From positions 3,001,501 through 3,065,500 of the forward strand of contig NZ_BRXR01000001.1 in NCBI RefSeq assembly GCF_026012015.1: a stretch of 64,000 nucleotides of DNA, read 5' to 3'. The stretch comes from Clostridium omnivorum (GTDB taxonomy: Bacteria > Bacillota > Clostridia > Clostridiales > Clostridiaceae). A program made the translations under genes and the position numbers. Below are positions 7,805 through 15,626 of the stretch, in pieces (the first letter of the stretch is position 1; every line of letters starts with the position of its first letter). The notes beneath the pieces are model-generated. The model worked only from the letters and a program-made list of their open reading frames with translations. It made no database searches and had not been told where the DNA came from.

Positions 7805-8284
7805 TTGAGAAGTAAAAAAATACTTGTAATGAGCCACTGTGTTTTAAATCAAAATAGTGTGGTTTATCCTTTAGCCAGGGCAAAGGGTGCCTTTAGCTTT
7901 GTTAAGAAAATAGTAGATAGTGGTGTTGGAATAATACAACTTCCATGCCCTGAACTAAAATTCCTTGGTATTACAAGAAAGCCTATGACTAAAGAAGAAT
8001 ATGACTCTAAAGAATATAGAGAATTATGTAATGAATTATTTGTTCCGGTTTTAGAGGACTTAATTGTATATATTGAAAGTGGATATGAATTCTGCGGTAT
8101 AATAGGAATTAATGAAAGTCCAACTTGCAGCATAACTGGAAGTAGGGGTGTTTTTATGGAAGAAGTGTTCAAACTGCTTCATGAGAAAAAAATTGAAACT
8201 GCATATTATGAAGTGTCAGAGGAATATAGCGATGAAGACAGTGATAATGTTTATAGAGCTATAGAAAAGGCACTGCATATATAA
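7805..8284 (+). CDS. TudS-related putative desulfidase, CD3072-like (DUF523-type)
   Basis: A 159-residue protein resembling DUF523/TudS enzymes, which use a [4Fe-4S] cluster to remove sulfur from thiolated substrates such as thiouracil. Cysteines sit in the expected contexts: SHCVLNQN near residue 12, LPCPELK near 48, and ESPTCSIT near 107; a further one is in EFCGIIG near 96. The start is TTG 7805 with AAGGAGAG upstream. It follows an ECF S-component, and this order matches the CD3073-CD3072 pair of clostridia, suggesting import plus desulfuration of one compound. Family assignment is from motif memory; the substrate is unknown. Confidence 0.8.
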   Translation: MRSKKILVMSHCVLNQNSVVYPLARAKGAFSFVKKIVDSGVGIIQLPCPELKFLGITRKPMTKEEYDSKEYRELCNELFVPVLEDLIVYIESGYEFCGIIGINESPTCSITGSRGVFMEEVFKLLHEKKIETAYYEVSEEYSDEDSDNVYRAIEKALHI

Positions 8285-8350
8285 TTATTATATTAACTAT
8301 TTATAATTATATTATTTTAAGTAATAAAAAGTTGATTAATTTTATAAAAT

Positions 8351-8394
8351 AAAAGAAGGTTGAGCCTAGTATTATAGGTTCAACCTTCTTTTGC
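8351..8394. terminator. Bidirectional terminator, 18-bp stem
   Basis: AAAAGAAGGTTGAGCCTA (8351-8368) pairs with 8375-8392 with a single G-T pair, between convergent genes. It overlaps the last codons of the MATE transporter on the minus strand. Confidence 0.8.
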
Positions 8395-9748
8395 TATAGT
8401 TATTTCTAAACTTATTTTTTTTAAATTTACGCTCAAAGAAGATAAACATTAGAAGTCCATCGGCACACCACTGTATTATAGTAATGCACCAGGCATAAAC
8501 TACAGAAGCTCGGCCAAGATAGATAAAATAATACATTAGTGGTATTCTTATTAGCCAGCATGTGATAAGAGATATAACAAAGGGTGTTTTGGTATCACCG
8601 TAACCTTTTAAAGCTCCTGCATAAATTAGAGAAGCTGCTATAAAGGGCTGTTCAACAGAGCCTACCATAAGACAAAGAGTACCATAGTATATTACAGATG
8701 CTTCCTTTTCATGAAGAAATAATTGTATTAGATTTCCTGGAAATAAGAAAAATATTATACCACAGATAGTCATAGCTATTCCGCCTAGAAAGGCACAAGC
8801 ATTACCATATTGCTGAGCTCGTATATAGTTTCTCTCTCCAATTTTTATTCCAACTAAGGTTGTAGCTGCTGCAGCAAACCCCATTCCCTGCATAAAGGAA
8901 ATGGATTCAATTGTAGTTGCAATTTGATTAGAAGCAAAAGCAGTGGTTCCTGTATGTAATATCATTGATAAGCTGAGAAGTCTGCTTAAGCTAAAAACAG
9001 CTTCCTCTAGAGAAGTTGGCACAGCTAAGCTGATAAGTTCCTTAAGTTTTGATAATTGAAATTTTAGCATAAAATTAATATGAATTTTAATTTTGGATAA
9101 ATTTAAGGTGTAAAATACTACAAAGGTAAAACCGCATATTTGAGCCACCAGCATAGAAACTGCTGAACCCATAACTCCAAGCTCAGGAAAGCCAAGGTTT
9201 CCAAATATAAGCAGGTAGTCTAAGGATAAATTTATGATGCAAATTATTGTTGAGACCAATAAAGGTGTACGTGTATTTCCATAACCTCTAATAATGGAGT
9301 CCATAGTAGTTGAAAGCATTTTAAAAAATAGACCTAAAAGGGCTAGTCTCATATAATTTGTTCCAAGGCTTAATACTGCCTTTTTTGCGCCCGCAATTGA
9401 TAAAATAGTTGGACAAAAGCAAAAGAGTAGATAGCATAGAGCAAAGGATACAATTATTGCTATACTAAGTCCCATGGAGGCATATTGATCAGCTTCGGCT
9501 TTGTAACCTGCACCATATTTGCGTGCTACTATAGAAGTAATTGAAATGGCAACGCCTAAATCAATAAAAACACTGCTGAGAGAAAACATAATTTCATTTG
9601 AAAGGCCTACTGCACTAACAGCAGTTTGTCCACCATACAACCCTATCAGCATAGTATCAAAAACGGAAATAAACATATATAATATCATTTCACTCACAGC
9701 TGGAAGTGAAATGTATAATACCTCTTTTACTAATTTTTTATCTTTCAT
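8372..9748 (-). CDS. MATE-family efflux transporter
   Basis: A 458-residue polytopic membrane protein with about twelve helices in two repeats, typical of MATE cation/drug antiporters. Family-like segments include the N-terminal VLYISLPAVSEMILYMF, FDTMLIGLYGG, GYGNTRTPLLVS, and in the second half GTTAFASNQIA, GFAAAATTLVG and LKGYGDTKTPF. Start ATG 9748 is preceded by GGAGGTG. The basic tail FFERKFKKNKFR lies inside. It is monocistronic; substrate and regulation are unknown. Confidence 0.92.
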   Translation of the reverse strand: MKDKKLVKEVLYISLPAVSEMILYMFISVFDTMLIGLYGGQTAVSAVGLSNEIMFSLSSVFIDLGVAISITSIVARKYGAGYKAEADQYASMGLSIAIIVSFALCYLLFCFCPTILSIAGAKKAVLSLGTNYMRLALLGLFFKMLSTTMDSIIRGYGNTRTPLLVSTIICIINLSLDYLLIFGNLGFPELGVMGSAVSMLVAQICGFTFVVFYTLNLSKIKIHINFMLKFQLSKLKELISLAVPTSLEEAVFSLSRLLSLSMILHTGTTAFASNQIATTIESISFMQGMGFAAAATTLVGIKIGERNYIRAQQYGNACAFLGGIAMTICGIIFFLFPGNLIQLFLHEKEASVIYYGTLCLMVGSVEQPFIAASLIYAGALKGYGDTKTPFVISLITCWLIRIPLMYYFIYLGRASVVYAWCITIIQWCADGLLMFIFFERKFKKNKFRNNYSKRRLNL

Positions 9749-9904
9749 ATTTCACCTCCACTTATCCACAGTTTGTACATAACTATTCTATGCAAGTTAA
9801 TAAAATAAAATAATAAAAAAATTTTTATACCTTGTAATTTATATTTTTTGGGGAAAAATATTTTAGAAACATGCTTTTAGCTTTAGAAAAGGGAGGAGTT
9901 CTGC

Positions 9905-11152
9905 TTGCACACTTTTAATCATAAATATAATCTTTTGAAAATAGCTACTATAATACTTTTATTTACTTTTTATCTAAATAACTATTCACCAAAAGTCTAT
10001 GGATATATGCTAGAACCAAATGTGAACCAGGAGAACCAGCAAACTCCTAAAAAAGAAGAGATTAAGCCACAAGAAGAAAAGCTAGATCCTAAGGAAGAGA
10101 TAAAAGCTGAGATAGAAAGAATATATAATGAGAGAAATAAAGCACTTGTAAATGGGGATGCCTCAATATTAAAGTCAGATTTTGACACTTCCCAAAGACA
10201 GGGTTTATGGTCCATGGAGCACGAGGTTAAAAGAATTCAATATTTTAATCAATGGGCAAGTGAAAGAAATATGGAGTTTAAAAATATTGAATCTACAGTA
10301 AGAATAAAAAAGCTTAATGCTGGAAGCAAAAGTGCTAAAGCTTTCCTTGAGGAAACTTATAAATTTGATTATGTATATAAGGGTGATGAAGCTGCCACTT
10401 TAAATTCTTTTGGAGTAGGTATAAGGCATACTATAACCCTTAAAAACAATGGAGAAAAGTGGATTGTCTATAACGATTGGTATACAGACTGCTTTGAAGA
10501 TGCACTTCAAGGTTACACTGGATTTATTCAAGAAAATCAAACATCTATGACTACAGATACAATTGAAGAATATATTGATAAATCAGCTTGGAAGTGGAAG
10601 CACTCTTACAATAGAGAAAAGGCAGTAGAATATGCAGATAAATACTGCGGAGCTGCCTGGGGGAGTACTAACGATTTTAAATATAACAAAAAATACAGAG
10701 ACTACAATGGCATAGGAGGAGATTGTACTAACTTTGCCTCCCAGGTATTAGGAGATAAGGAAGCAGGAGGACTTAAGCAGGATGGCACATGGAGATGTCC
10801 GCAAAAATTATATGGGCATAGTGAAGGAACTAGTGCATGGGTAAATGCTGATGGTCTTAAAAATTATCTTGTTTACAGTGGTAAGGCAAGTGTTATTAGA
10901 AAGGGCACTTTCAAAGAATTAACTGCAGCCACACCAAATTTACCAAGCGGTGCCATAAGTAAAATACAGCTTGGAGATTTAATTTGCTATGAAAAGAAGG
11001 GCCAAATAGACCATTTTGCAATTGTTACAGGCTTTGATTCTAAAGGCTATCCACTTGTAAATTCTCATACTACAGATAGGTATCATGTACCTTGGGATTT
11101 AGGTTGGGGAGATAAGCACATAAAATTTTTATTACTGCATGTTAACGGTTAA
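9905..11152 (+). CDS. Exported Amidase_6 domain protein
   Basis: A 415-residue secreted protein. An N-terminal hydrophobic segment (ATIILLFTFYLNNYSPKVYG) acts as signal peptide or anchor, followed by a charged Pro/Glu/Lys linker (KKEEIKPQEEKLDPKEE). Residues of about 60-200 form a middle domain of unknown fold. The C-terminal 180 residues carry the Amidase_6 signature: YNREKAVEYADKYCG, then GGDCTNFASQVL with the probable catalytic cysteine, and a histidine in IDHFAIVTG, a CHAP/NlpC-like layout. The role is probably cleavage of cell-wall peptides or amides. TTG 9905 follows GGGAGGAG. A NodB deacetylase gene follows, so both may act on the envelope. Confidence 0.82.
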   Translation: MHTFNHKYNLLKIATIILLFTFYLNNYSPKVYGYMLEPNVNQENQQTPKKEEIKPQEEKLDPKEEIKAEIERIYNERNKALVNGDASILKSDFDTSQRQGLWSMEHEVKRIQYFNQWASERNMEFKNIESTVRIKKLNAGSKSAKAFLEETYKFDYVYKGDEAATLNSFGVGIRHTITLKNNGEKWIVYNDWYTDCFEDALQGYTGFIQENQTSMTTDTIEEYIDKSAWKWKHSYNREKAVEYADKYCGAAWGSTNDFKYNKKYRDYNGIGGDCTNFASQVLGDKEAGGLKQDGTWRCPQKLYGHSEGTSAWVNADGLKNYLVYSGKASVIRKGTFKELTAATPNLPSGAISKIQLGDLICYEKKGQIDHFAIVTGFDSKGYPLVNSHTTDRYHVPWDLGWGDKHIKFLLLHVNG

Positions 11153-11161
11153 TGAAGATAT

Positions 11162-11192
11162 GGTGCATAGAGATTAAACTTCTTTATGCACC
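11162..11192 (+). terminator. Weak hairpin after the amidase gene
   Basis: GGTGCATAGAGA pairs with TCTTTATGCACC (one G-T pair) around a 7-nt loop, 10 nt after the stop. There is no clear T run, so termination may be partial. Confidence 0.45.
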
Positions 11193-11301
11193 TAAATAGA
11201 GTATTAGAGGGTAGAAATTCTTATTTTATTTCTAGTAAAAGAAAATAAGAAACAAAAGGTTAACTTTCCTCAAACATATGGGGAAAATAGGAGGTGTAAA
11301 A

Positions 11302-12105
11302 TTGAAAAAGGGCTATAGTTTTTTATCTAAATGTGGAAATTTTACGATATTTTTTTTAGTGTTGGTATTTTGCATGCCACTTATAAGTGGCTACAATAAA
11401 ATCAATGCAAGGACAAGTGCCAGCGATGTAGAAGAAAATAAGAAGGTGGTATACTTAACTTTTGACGATGGGCCAGCTAATATTGTTACAAACAAAATAC
11501 TGGATACTTTAAAGGAAAAGGATATTAAGGCTACTTTTTTTGTAATAGGAGATAAAATAAGCGGAAGAGAAGAGATACTAAAAAGGATATACGGTGAAGG
11601 GCATACTATAGGGCTTCATACATATACTCATAAATTTAAAAAGATATATAGAAGTGAAGAAAGCTTTATTGAAGAAATGGATTTAACACGGAATGAGGTT
11701 AAAAGAGTTCTAAATATAGAAGCAACTGCAATAAGGTTTCCAGCAGGAAGCAAGCCTCATTTAAATGACAGCTTACTAGAAAAGCTTCATGCACAAGGTT
11801 ATAAAATATATGACTGGAATGCAAGCTTATCTGATGGGCTAAATTATAATACTCCTCCAGATAAACTATATAGAGAAGCTACAAAGGTAGTAGGGAAATC
11901 TACAAATGTAGTATTATTACTTCATTGTGATCAGCCAAATACTAACACATGTAAGGCTCTTCCTAGAATTATAGACTATTATAAAGAACAAGGATATGAA
12001 TTCAAACCAATCAAAGAAGATACTCCTGAATTCTACTTTAGATTCAAGAAAAATAATGTTAGGAAGACAGTAACCACATTTATAAAAAATACAATGGATA
12101 AATAA
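11302..12105 (+). CDS. Membrane-anchored polysaccharide deacetylase (NodB domain)
   Basis: A 267-residue protein with an N-terminal hydrophobic anchor (FTIFFLVLVFCMPLISGY) and a carbohydrate-esterase-4 domain. Motif 1 is YLTFDDGP (catalytic and metal aspartates), motif 2 HTYTH (metal histidines), motif 3 IRFPAGSK, motif 4 region YDWNASLSDG, motif 5 VLLLHCD. It likely removes N-acetyl groups from peptidoglycan or another extracellular glycan. TTG 11302, directly at LKKGYSFL, has GGAGGTG upstream and is preferred to an in-frame ATG at 11278. It follows the Amidase_6 gene in the same direction with a 149-nt gap. Confidence 0.9.
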   Translation: MKKGYSFLSKCGNFTIFFLVLVFCMPLISGYNKINARTSASDVEENKKVVYLTFDDGPANIVTNKILDTLKEKDIKATFFVIGDKISGREEILKRIYGEGHTIGLHTYTHKFKKIYRSEESFIEEMDLTRNEVKRVLNIEATAIRFPAGSKPHLNDSLLEKLHAQGYKIYDWNASLSDGLNYNTPPDKLYREATKVVGKSTNVVLLLHCDQPNTNTCKALPRIIDYYKEQGYEFKPIKEDTPEFYFRFKKNNVRKTVTTFIKNTMDK

Positions 12106-12106
12106 G

Positions 12107-12132
12107 ACAGGAGGCTTAATCTCCTGTTTTTT
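12107..12132. terminator. Intrinsic terminator between deacetylase and uvsE
   Basis: ACAGGAG (12107-12113) pairs with CTCCTGT (12121-12127), followed by a T run. It separates convergent genes and overlaps the 3' end of uvsE. Confidence 0.75.
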
Positions 12133-13087
12133 ATAATTCCAAGGTTGCATTATCTACAAAGTGCCAATCAGTTCTTACAGCCTTTATATCTTCTACTAAT
12201 TTAAATAATGCCAAGTCTTTTTGCTTTGCTTCTATCATCACATCAAAATCCATATTTATGGGCTTGCACAGCTCTACAAAGGCTATAAAATCCTCTGCTT
12301 TTATAAAGTCTGCATGCTTTCTATCATATTCACTTTCTTTAGGACTTGAAAAGTGAATCTTAGGAGGAAAAGGCTGTCCCTTCCAAGTATTAAAAATATC
12401 TTTAATTATAGGTTCAAGAGAATTTCCATTATTATTGCAGAGGTGGTGATGTACATCTAGTACCATGGGAGTTTTTACTTCCTCACATATTTTAAGCACC
12501 TCTTCAGCAGTAAAGGTTTTATCATCGTTTTCTAGTATGATTTTTCCAGTTATTTCTCTAGGATAGGCATTAAAATTATGTATAAACCTCTCCATAGAAG
12601 CTTCTTTTCCACCTTGACTGCTGCCTACATGAAGTACCATTTTACCCAAAGGGTAGTTCATATCCTCAAACAGATGTACATGCTGCCACAAATTTCTTTT
12701 AGTAGCCTCAACAACTTCTTCTCTTATACTATTTATTACGTTGAATTCATCTGGATGAGTATCTACCCTCATATTACTTTCTTTAATTAATTTTCCAAGT
12801 ATAGAAAAATCCTTGTTAAACATTTTTCTATATTCCCAAAGCACCTCTGGGTGTGTAGCAAGAGGTACAAGAGCTGAAGTTATTCTGTAAAAATGTATTT
12901 GCTTTTCTACATTATACTGAAGTATTTTATATAAATCATTAATGTTTGAAAGAGTGACCTGTTTTAATTTGTTAAGCTTTTTTTCCTCAGTCTCTAATTT
13001 ACTGTAGTTTTTATAGGTTACAGTACTTGAAGAAGTAACTTTGGGCAAATTTAGTGCTATAGCCACATATCCAAAACGGATTCTCAT
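12131..13087 (-). CDS. uvsE: UV damage endonuclease UvsE
   Basis: A 318-residue TIM-barrel, metal-dependent endonuclease of the UvdE/UvsE family that nicks DNA 5' of UV photoproducts. Family features are the start MRIRFGYVAIAL, DTHPDEFNV, HVGSSQGGKEASMERF, LENDDKTFTAEEVL, LDVHHHLCNNNG, and KIHFSSPKE near the C-terminus; histidines, glutamates and aspartates in these motifs are the expected metal ligands. ATG 13087 follows AGAGGTG; an in-frame ATG at 13093 is next to it. Length matches the family. It is a single-gene unit. Confidence 0.93.
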   Translation of the reverse strand: MRIRFGYVAIALNLPKVTSSSTVTYKNYSKLETEEKKLNKLKQVTLSNINDLYKILQYNVEKQIHFYRITSALVPLATHPEVLWEYRKMFNKDFSILGKLIKESNMRVDTHPDEFNVINSIREEVVEATKRNLWQHVHLFEDMNYPLGKMVLHVGSSQGGKEASMERFIHNFNAYPREITGKIILENDDKTFTAEEVLKICEEVKTPMVLDVHHHLCNNNGNSLEPIIKDIFNTWKGQPFPPKIHFSSPKESEYDRKHADFIKAEDFIAFVELCKPINMDFDVMIEAKQKDLALFKLVEDIKAVRTDWHFVDNATLEL

Positions 13088-13197
13088 AAACATCACCTCT
13101 TTATTTATTGATATAAGAGTATTATGTGTAAAGATAGAACATCTTACTAGAATCATTTTAAGCAGTTATCTAAATGGATATATGGTTTAGATGAAAG

Positions 13198-13338
13198 ATG
13201 CACTATTGTTTTTTGTCCTACGGTGCTTTAATTGGTGGCTTTATATGAAGTATAGCTATAGCAATTCTTGCATCTATAGGACCGCTCAAAAGACTAATGG
13301 CCGACAGTGCTATTGATTCTATAAGAACAGTTGGGTAG
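13198..13338 (+). pseudogene. Possible remnant of a membrane-protein gene with an internal stop
   Basis: One reading frame reads MHYCFLSYGALIGGFI, then a TGA at 13246-13248, then SIAIAILASIGPL continuing to ADSAIDSIRTVG and a TAG at 13336. The hydrophobic, glycine-rich reading on both sides of one stop suggests a decayed short membrane protein. I see no convincing ribosome binding site and cannot name the family. It lies in the 347-bp gap between uvsE and the radical SAM gene, and may be chance. Confidence 0.25.
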
Positions 13339-13365
13339 GATAATGTAACAGCCTTAGAATATGAG

Positions 13366-13407
13366 AAAAAAATCAGCTGACTGAATTATGTTTCAGTGAG
13401 CTGATTT
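13366..13407 (-). terminator. Intrinsic terminator after the radical SAM gene
   Basis: On the minus strand a stem of about 16 bp with one mismatch (13372-13387 with 13391-13407) is followed by TTTTTTTC. It lies 28 nt after the radical SAM stop. Confidence 0.7.
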
Positions 13408-13434
13408 CACTTTTATTTCTTACTTATAAAATTA

Positions 13435-14325
13435 TCAAAACCTTCTCCTGTAATCACACTTTTTGCATAGCTCCTCCACTACTTCGTGTCTAGAAAAGCC
13501 TTCATATATATCTTTAGCTCTTTTATCATTTATGATGGTTTCAAAGGAGCTTTCTTTTATATTACCTAGGTTAATTATGCCTTCACCGTCTAAGCAGCAG
13601 GGGACTACAGTGCCATCCACTAGAATTGCTATTTGATCTTTAAGACCATAGCAGAAGCCTTTGTTGTCGGATTCCTCAAGCTGAAGCTCAGGCCATTTAA
13701 ATTCATATGCTTGGTTTAGATATACCTTAGGAAGAAGCTTTATACCTCTATTCCCTACTAGCACTTCTTCAATTTTATAATCTAAATCGAAGGCGGTTTC
13801 AATTCTCTCCAATATGTGTTGATTTTCACCAGCATAGGCTGTGTTATTTTCTCTAGCTGTTCTAAGCTTTTCTTCTTCTAGATTCCAGAGTCTATAGGAA
13901 ACAAGTACTTCAGTGTTCTTAGCTGCTTCCCTTGTAAAGGTAAAAATATTATCTAAATATTCATCTATAGTTATGTTTTGAGTATTTGCATCAAAGCTGT
14001 GAAGTGAGAAATTCACCTGTCTTAAAGACTTTTTATATAGTATTTTATCTTTAACCCTGCCAATAAGAGTACCGTTGGTGGTTATATTAACTTTAAAACC
14101 ATACTCAGATGCTAGGTCTAGCATCTTTTCAATATCAGGATGCAATAGGGGCTCACCCTTAACATGTAGATAAATATAATCAGTATAAGGCTTAATTTGA
14201 AGCAATATATTTTCAAAGGTTTCAAGGTTCATAAATTCAGGAGCTCTTTGAGTTATAGGACAAAAGCTGCAGCTTAGGTTGCATACATTGGTTATTTCTA
14301 TATAAACTTTTTTAAATCTTTTCAT
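13435..14325 (-). CDS. Radical SAM protein with SPASM-like C-terminal cysteines
   Basis: A 296-residue radical SAM enzyme. The cluster motif is CNLSCSFC (CX3CX2C) at residues of about 15-22, followed by the SAM-binding region HVKGEPLLHPD and NITTNGTLI. The C-terminal part has further cysteines in GFCYGLKD, VVPCCLDGEG and LCKKCDYRR, the arrangement of a SPASM or twitch auxiliary iron-sulfur domain. Such proteins often modify peptides or sugars; no precursor peptide gene is visible beside it, so the substrate is unknown. ATG 14325 follows AGGAAGG. Monocistronic. Confidence 0.88.
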   Translation of the reverse strand: MKRFKKVYIEITNVCNLSCSFCPITQRAPEFMNLETFENILLQIKPYTDYIYLHVKGEPLLHPDIEKMLDLASEYGFKVNITTNGTLIGRVKDKILYKKSLRQVNFSLHSFDANTQNITIDEYLDNIFTFTREAAKNTEVLVSYRLWNLEEEKLRTARENNTAYAGENQHILERIETAFDLDYKIEEVLVGNRGIKLLPKVYLNQAYEFKWPELQLEESDNKGFCYGLKDQIAILVDGTVVPCCLDGEGIINLGNIKESSFETIINDKRAKDIYEGFSRHEVVEELCKKCDYRRRF

Positions 14326-14480
14326 AATTGACCTTCCTAAATTATAATAATAAGTATTGAATATATTTTACACTAAATTATAACAAACAATGATGCAAAA
14401 GTGAAAGAATAATAGTGGGTTTGGAGAAAATATATTATTAAAAGTGAGATAATGAGATTAAAGGTCTAAATGACTTTTAA

Positions 14481-14526
14481 TGGTTAATCAACCTTGCCAA
14501 TTTCCATCGGCAAGGTTGATTAACCA
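14481..14526. repeat. Perfect 18-bp inverted repeat in a 5' leader
   Basis: TGGTTAATCAACCTTGCC (14481-14498) and its exact complement (14509-14526) flank a 10-nt loop. No T run follows. It ends just before TTCCACTGGAAGGAG, where TTCC can pair with the GGAA of the ribosome binding site of the next gene. It could be a leader RNA structure, an operator, or a leftover of a mobile repeat. Confidence 0.7.
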
Positions 14527-14552
14527 GTGTTTCCACTGGAAGGAGAATGAAT

Positions 14553-15284
14553 ATGAAAAAGGATAATGTTATAAAAAGCCTTGTAGTAATAGTAATATCA
14601 ATGTATATTATATTTTTATTTACTGACATAGGTTTTAAAAATGTAGCAAATATTTATTCTACTATGCTAAAATTCAGTACTATTGTTTTTTGCTTTTTAA
14701 TAGCTCTATTAATTGGAAATGATGGCATAGATAAAATAGACACAACTTTTGTACAGCTGGCAAGATTTTTTACTCTTCTAGCAGATTTATCATTGGTGAT
14801 TTTATACCGCTTTGAACTAGGCATTGGCTGTTTTTGCATAGTTCAATTTATATATATATTAAGGCATGGAAGAGGAAAGTCATTCAAAAGTATTGCAACT
14901 AGACTTATAATCACTATGCTTTTATTTGGAATTGTCTATATAAAAATACCTATTCCCAATATAGATAAATCAATGTACATATTGGCTTTATTATATGCTT
15001 CACTACTAATAAACAGTGTAATTATGGCTGTTACAACTTACAATAGGAAGTTTTATTCTAGACTTTCCTGTACACTAATTGCTATAGGGATGGTTTTATT
15101 TTTCCTGTGCGATATAAATGTAGGACTTTATAATGTAATTGATTTTCATGATATTGAATTTATAAGGGTCAACAGTAAAGAGTTTTTGGTTGGATTCCTA
15201 ATGTGGTTTTTTTATCTTCCATCCCAGCTATTGTTAACCTTAAGTGGGTTTAACCAGAATTATCTAAAAAAGCTGTTTGGATAA
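14553..15284 (+). CDS. Polytopic membrane protein of unknown function
   Basis: A 243-residue protein with about seven or eight hydrophobic segments (for example LVVIVISMYIIFLFT, IVFCFLIALLIGN, YILALLYASLLINSVIMAV, and a final MWFFYLPSQLLLTLSGF). I do not recognise a family; the pattern resembles YhhN-like or other small uncharacterised membrane proteins, but I cannot support that. ATG 14553 is preferred because AAGGAGA (14540-14546) would sit directly against the in-frame ATG at 14547. A strong hairpin precedes the gene and suggests leader control. Its end lies 57 nt before the HMA gene, so the two may be co-transcribed. Confidence 0.72.
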   Translation: MKKDNVIKSLVVIVISMYIIFLFTDIGFKNVANIYSTMLKFSTIVFCFLIALLIGNDGIDKIDTTFVQLARFFTLLADLSLVILYRFELGIGCFCIVQFIYILRHGRGKSFKSIATRLIITMLLFGIVYIKIPIPNIDKSMYILALLYASLLINSVIMAVTTYNRKFYSRLSCTLIAIGMVLFFLCDINVGLYNVIDFHDIEFIRVNSKEFLVGFLMWFFYLPSQLLLTLSGFNQNYLKKLFG

Positions 15285-15341
15285 AAATAAGCCTTTCATT
15301 TAATACTATTAATAGTTATAAAAAATGAAAGGAGAAATATT

Positions 15342-15548
15342 ATGCAAACAGTTCACTATAATGTATCAGGTTTAGCAAACTCACAAAGCAAGACGAAGGT
15401 ATTAAATGCTCTTGACAAAATAGAAGGAGTTCAAGAAGTTGATGTGGATTTAGCAAGGGGGACTATAGAAGTTGAGTATAATAGTCCTGCAAACCCTGAG
15501 AAGATAAAAATATGTATTGAAAACACTGGATATGAAATTCAAGATTAA
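15342..15548 (+). CDS. HMA-fold protein lacking the metal-binding cysteines
   Basis: A 68-residue protein with the beta-alpha-beta-beta-alpha-beta pattern of heavy-metal-associated domains: TVHYNVSGL, VLNALDKIEGVQEVDVDL, GTIEVEYN, then IKICIENTGYEI. In CopZ-type chaperones the first loop carries CxxC; here the loop reads GLANSQSK, with no cysteine. It therefore should not bind copper in the usual way. AAAGGAG precedes ATG 15342. It may be co-expressed with the membrane protein upstream. Function unknown. Confidence 0.78.
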   Translation: MQTVHYNVSGLANSQSKTKVLNALDKIEGVQEVDVDLARGTIEVEYNSPANPEKIKICIENTGYEIQD

Positions 15549-15553
15549 ATGAT

Positions 15554-15604
15554 AATAATAGACCTCTTAGTAAAAAAGTTTACTAAGAGGCCTATTATTG
15601 TTTT
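15554..15604. terminator. Bidirectional terminator, 21-bp stem
   Basis: 15554-15574 pairs with 15579-15599 with one G-T pair and a 4-nt loop, T-rich on both flanks, between convergent genes. Confidence 0.8.
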
Positions 15605-15626
15605 CGTCTATATAGTTGTTCACAAG

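Noticed and set aside
13246-13248. TGA read as selenocysteine in the short remnant frame
   Set aside because: The position is inside a hydrophobic stretch, there is no evident SECIS hairpin just after it, and no family supports it.
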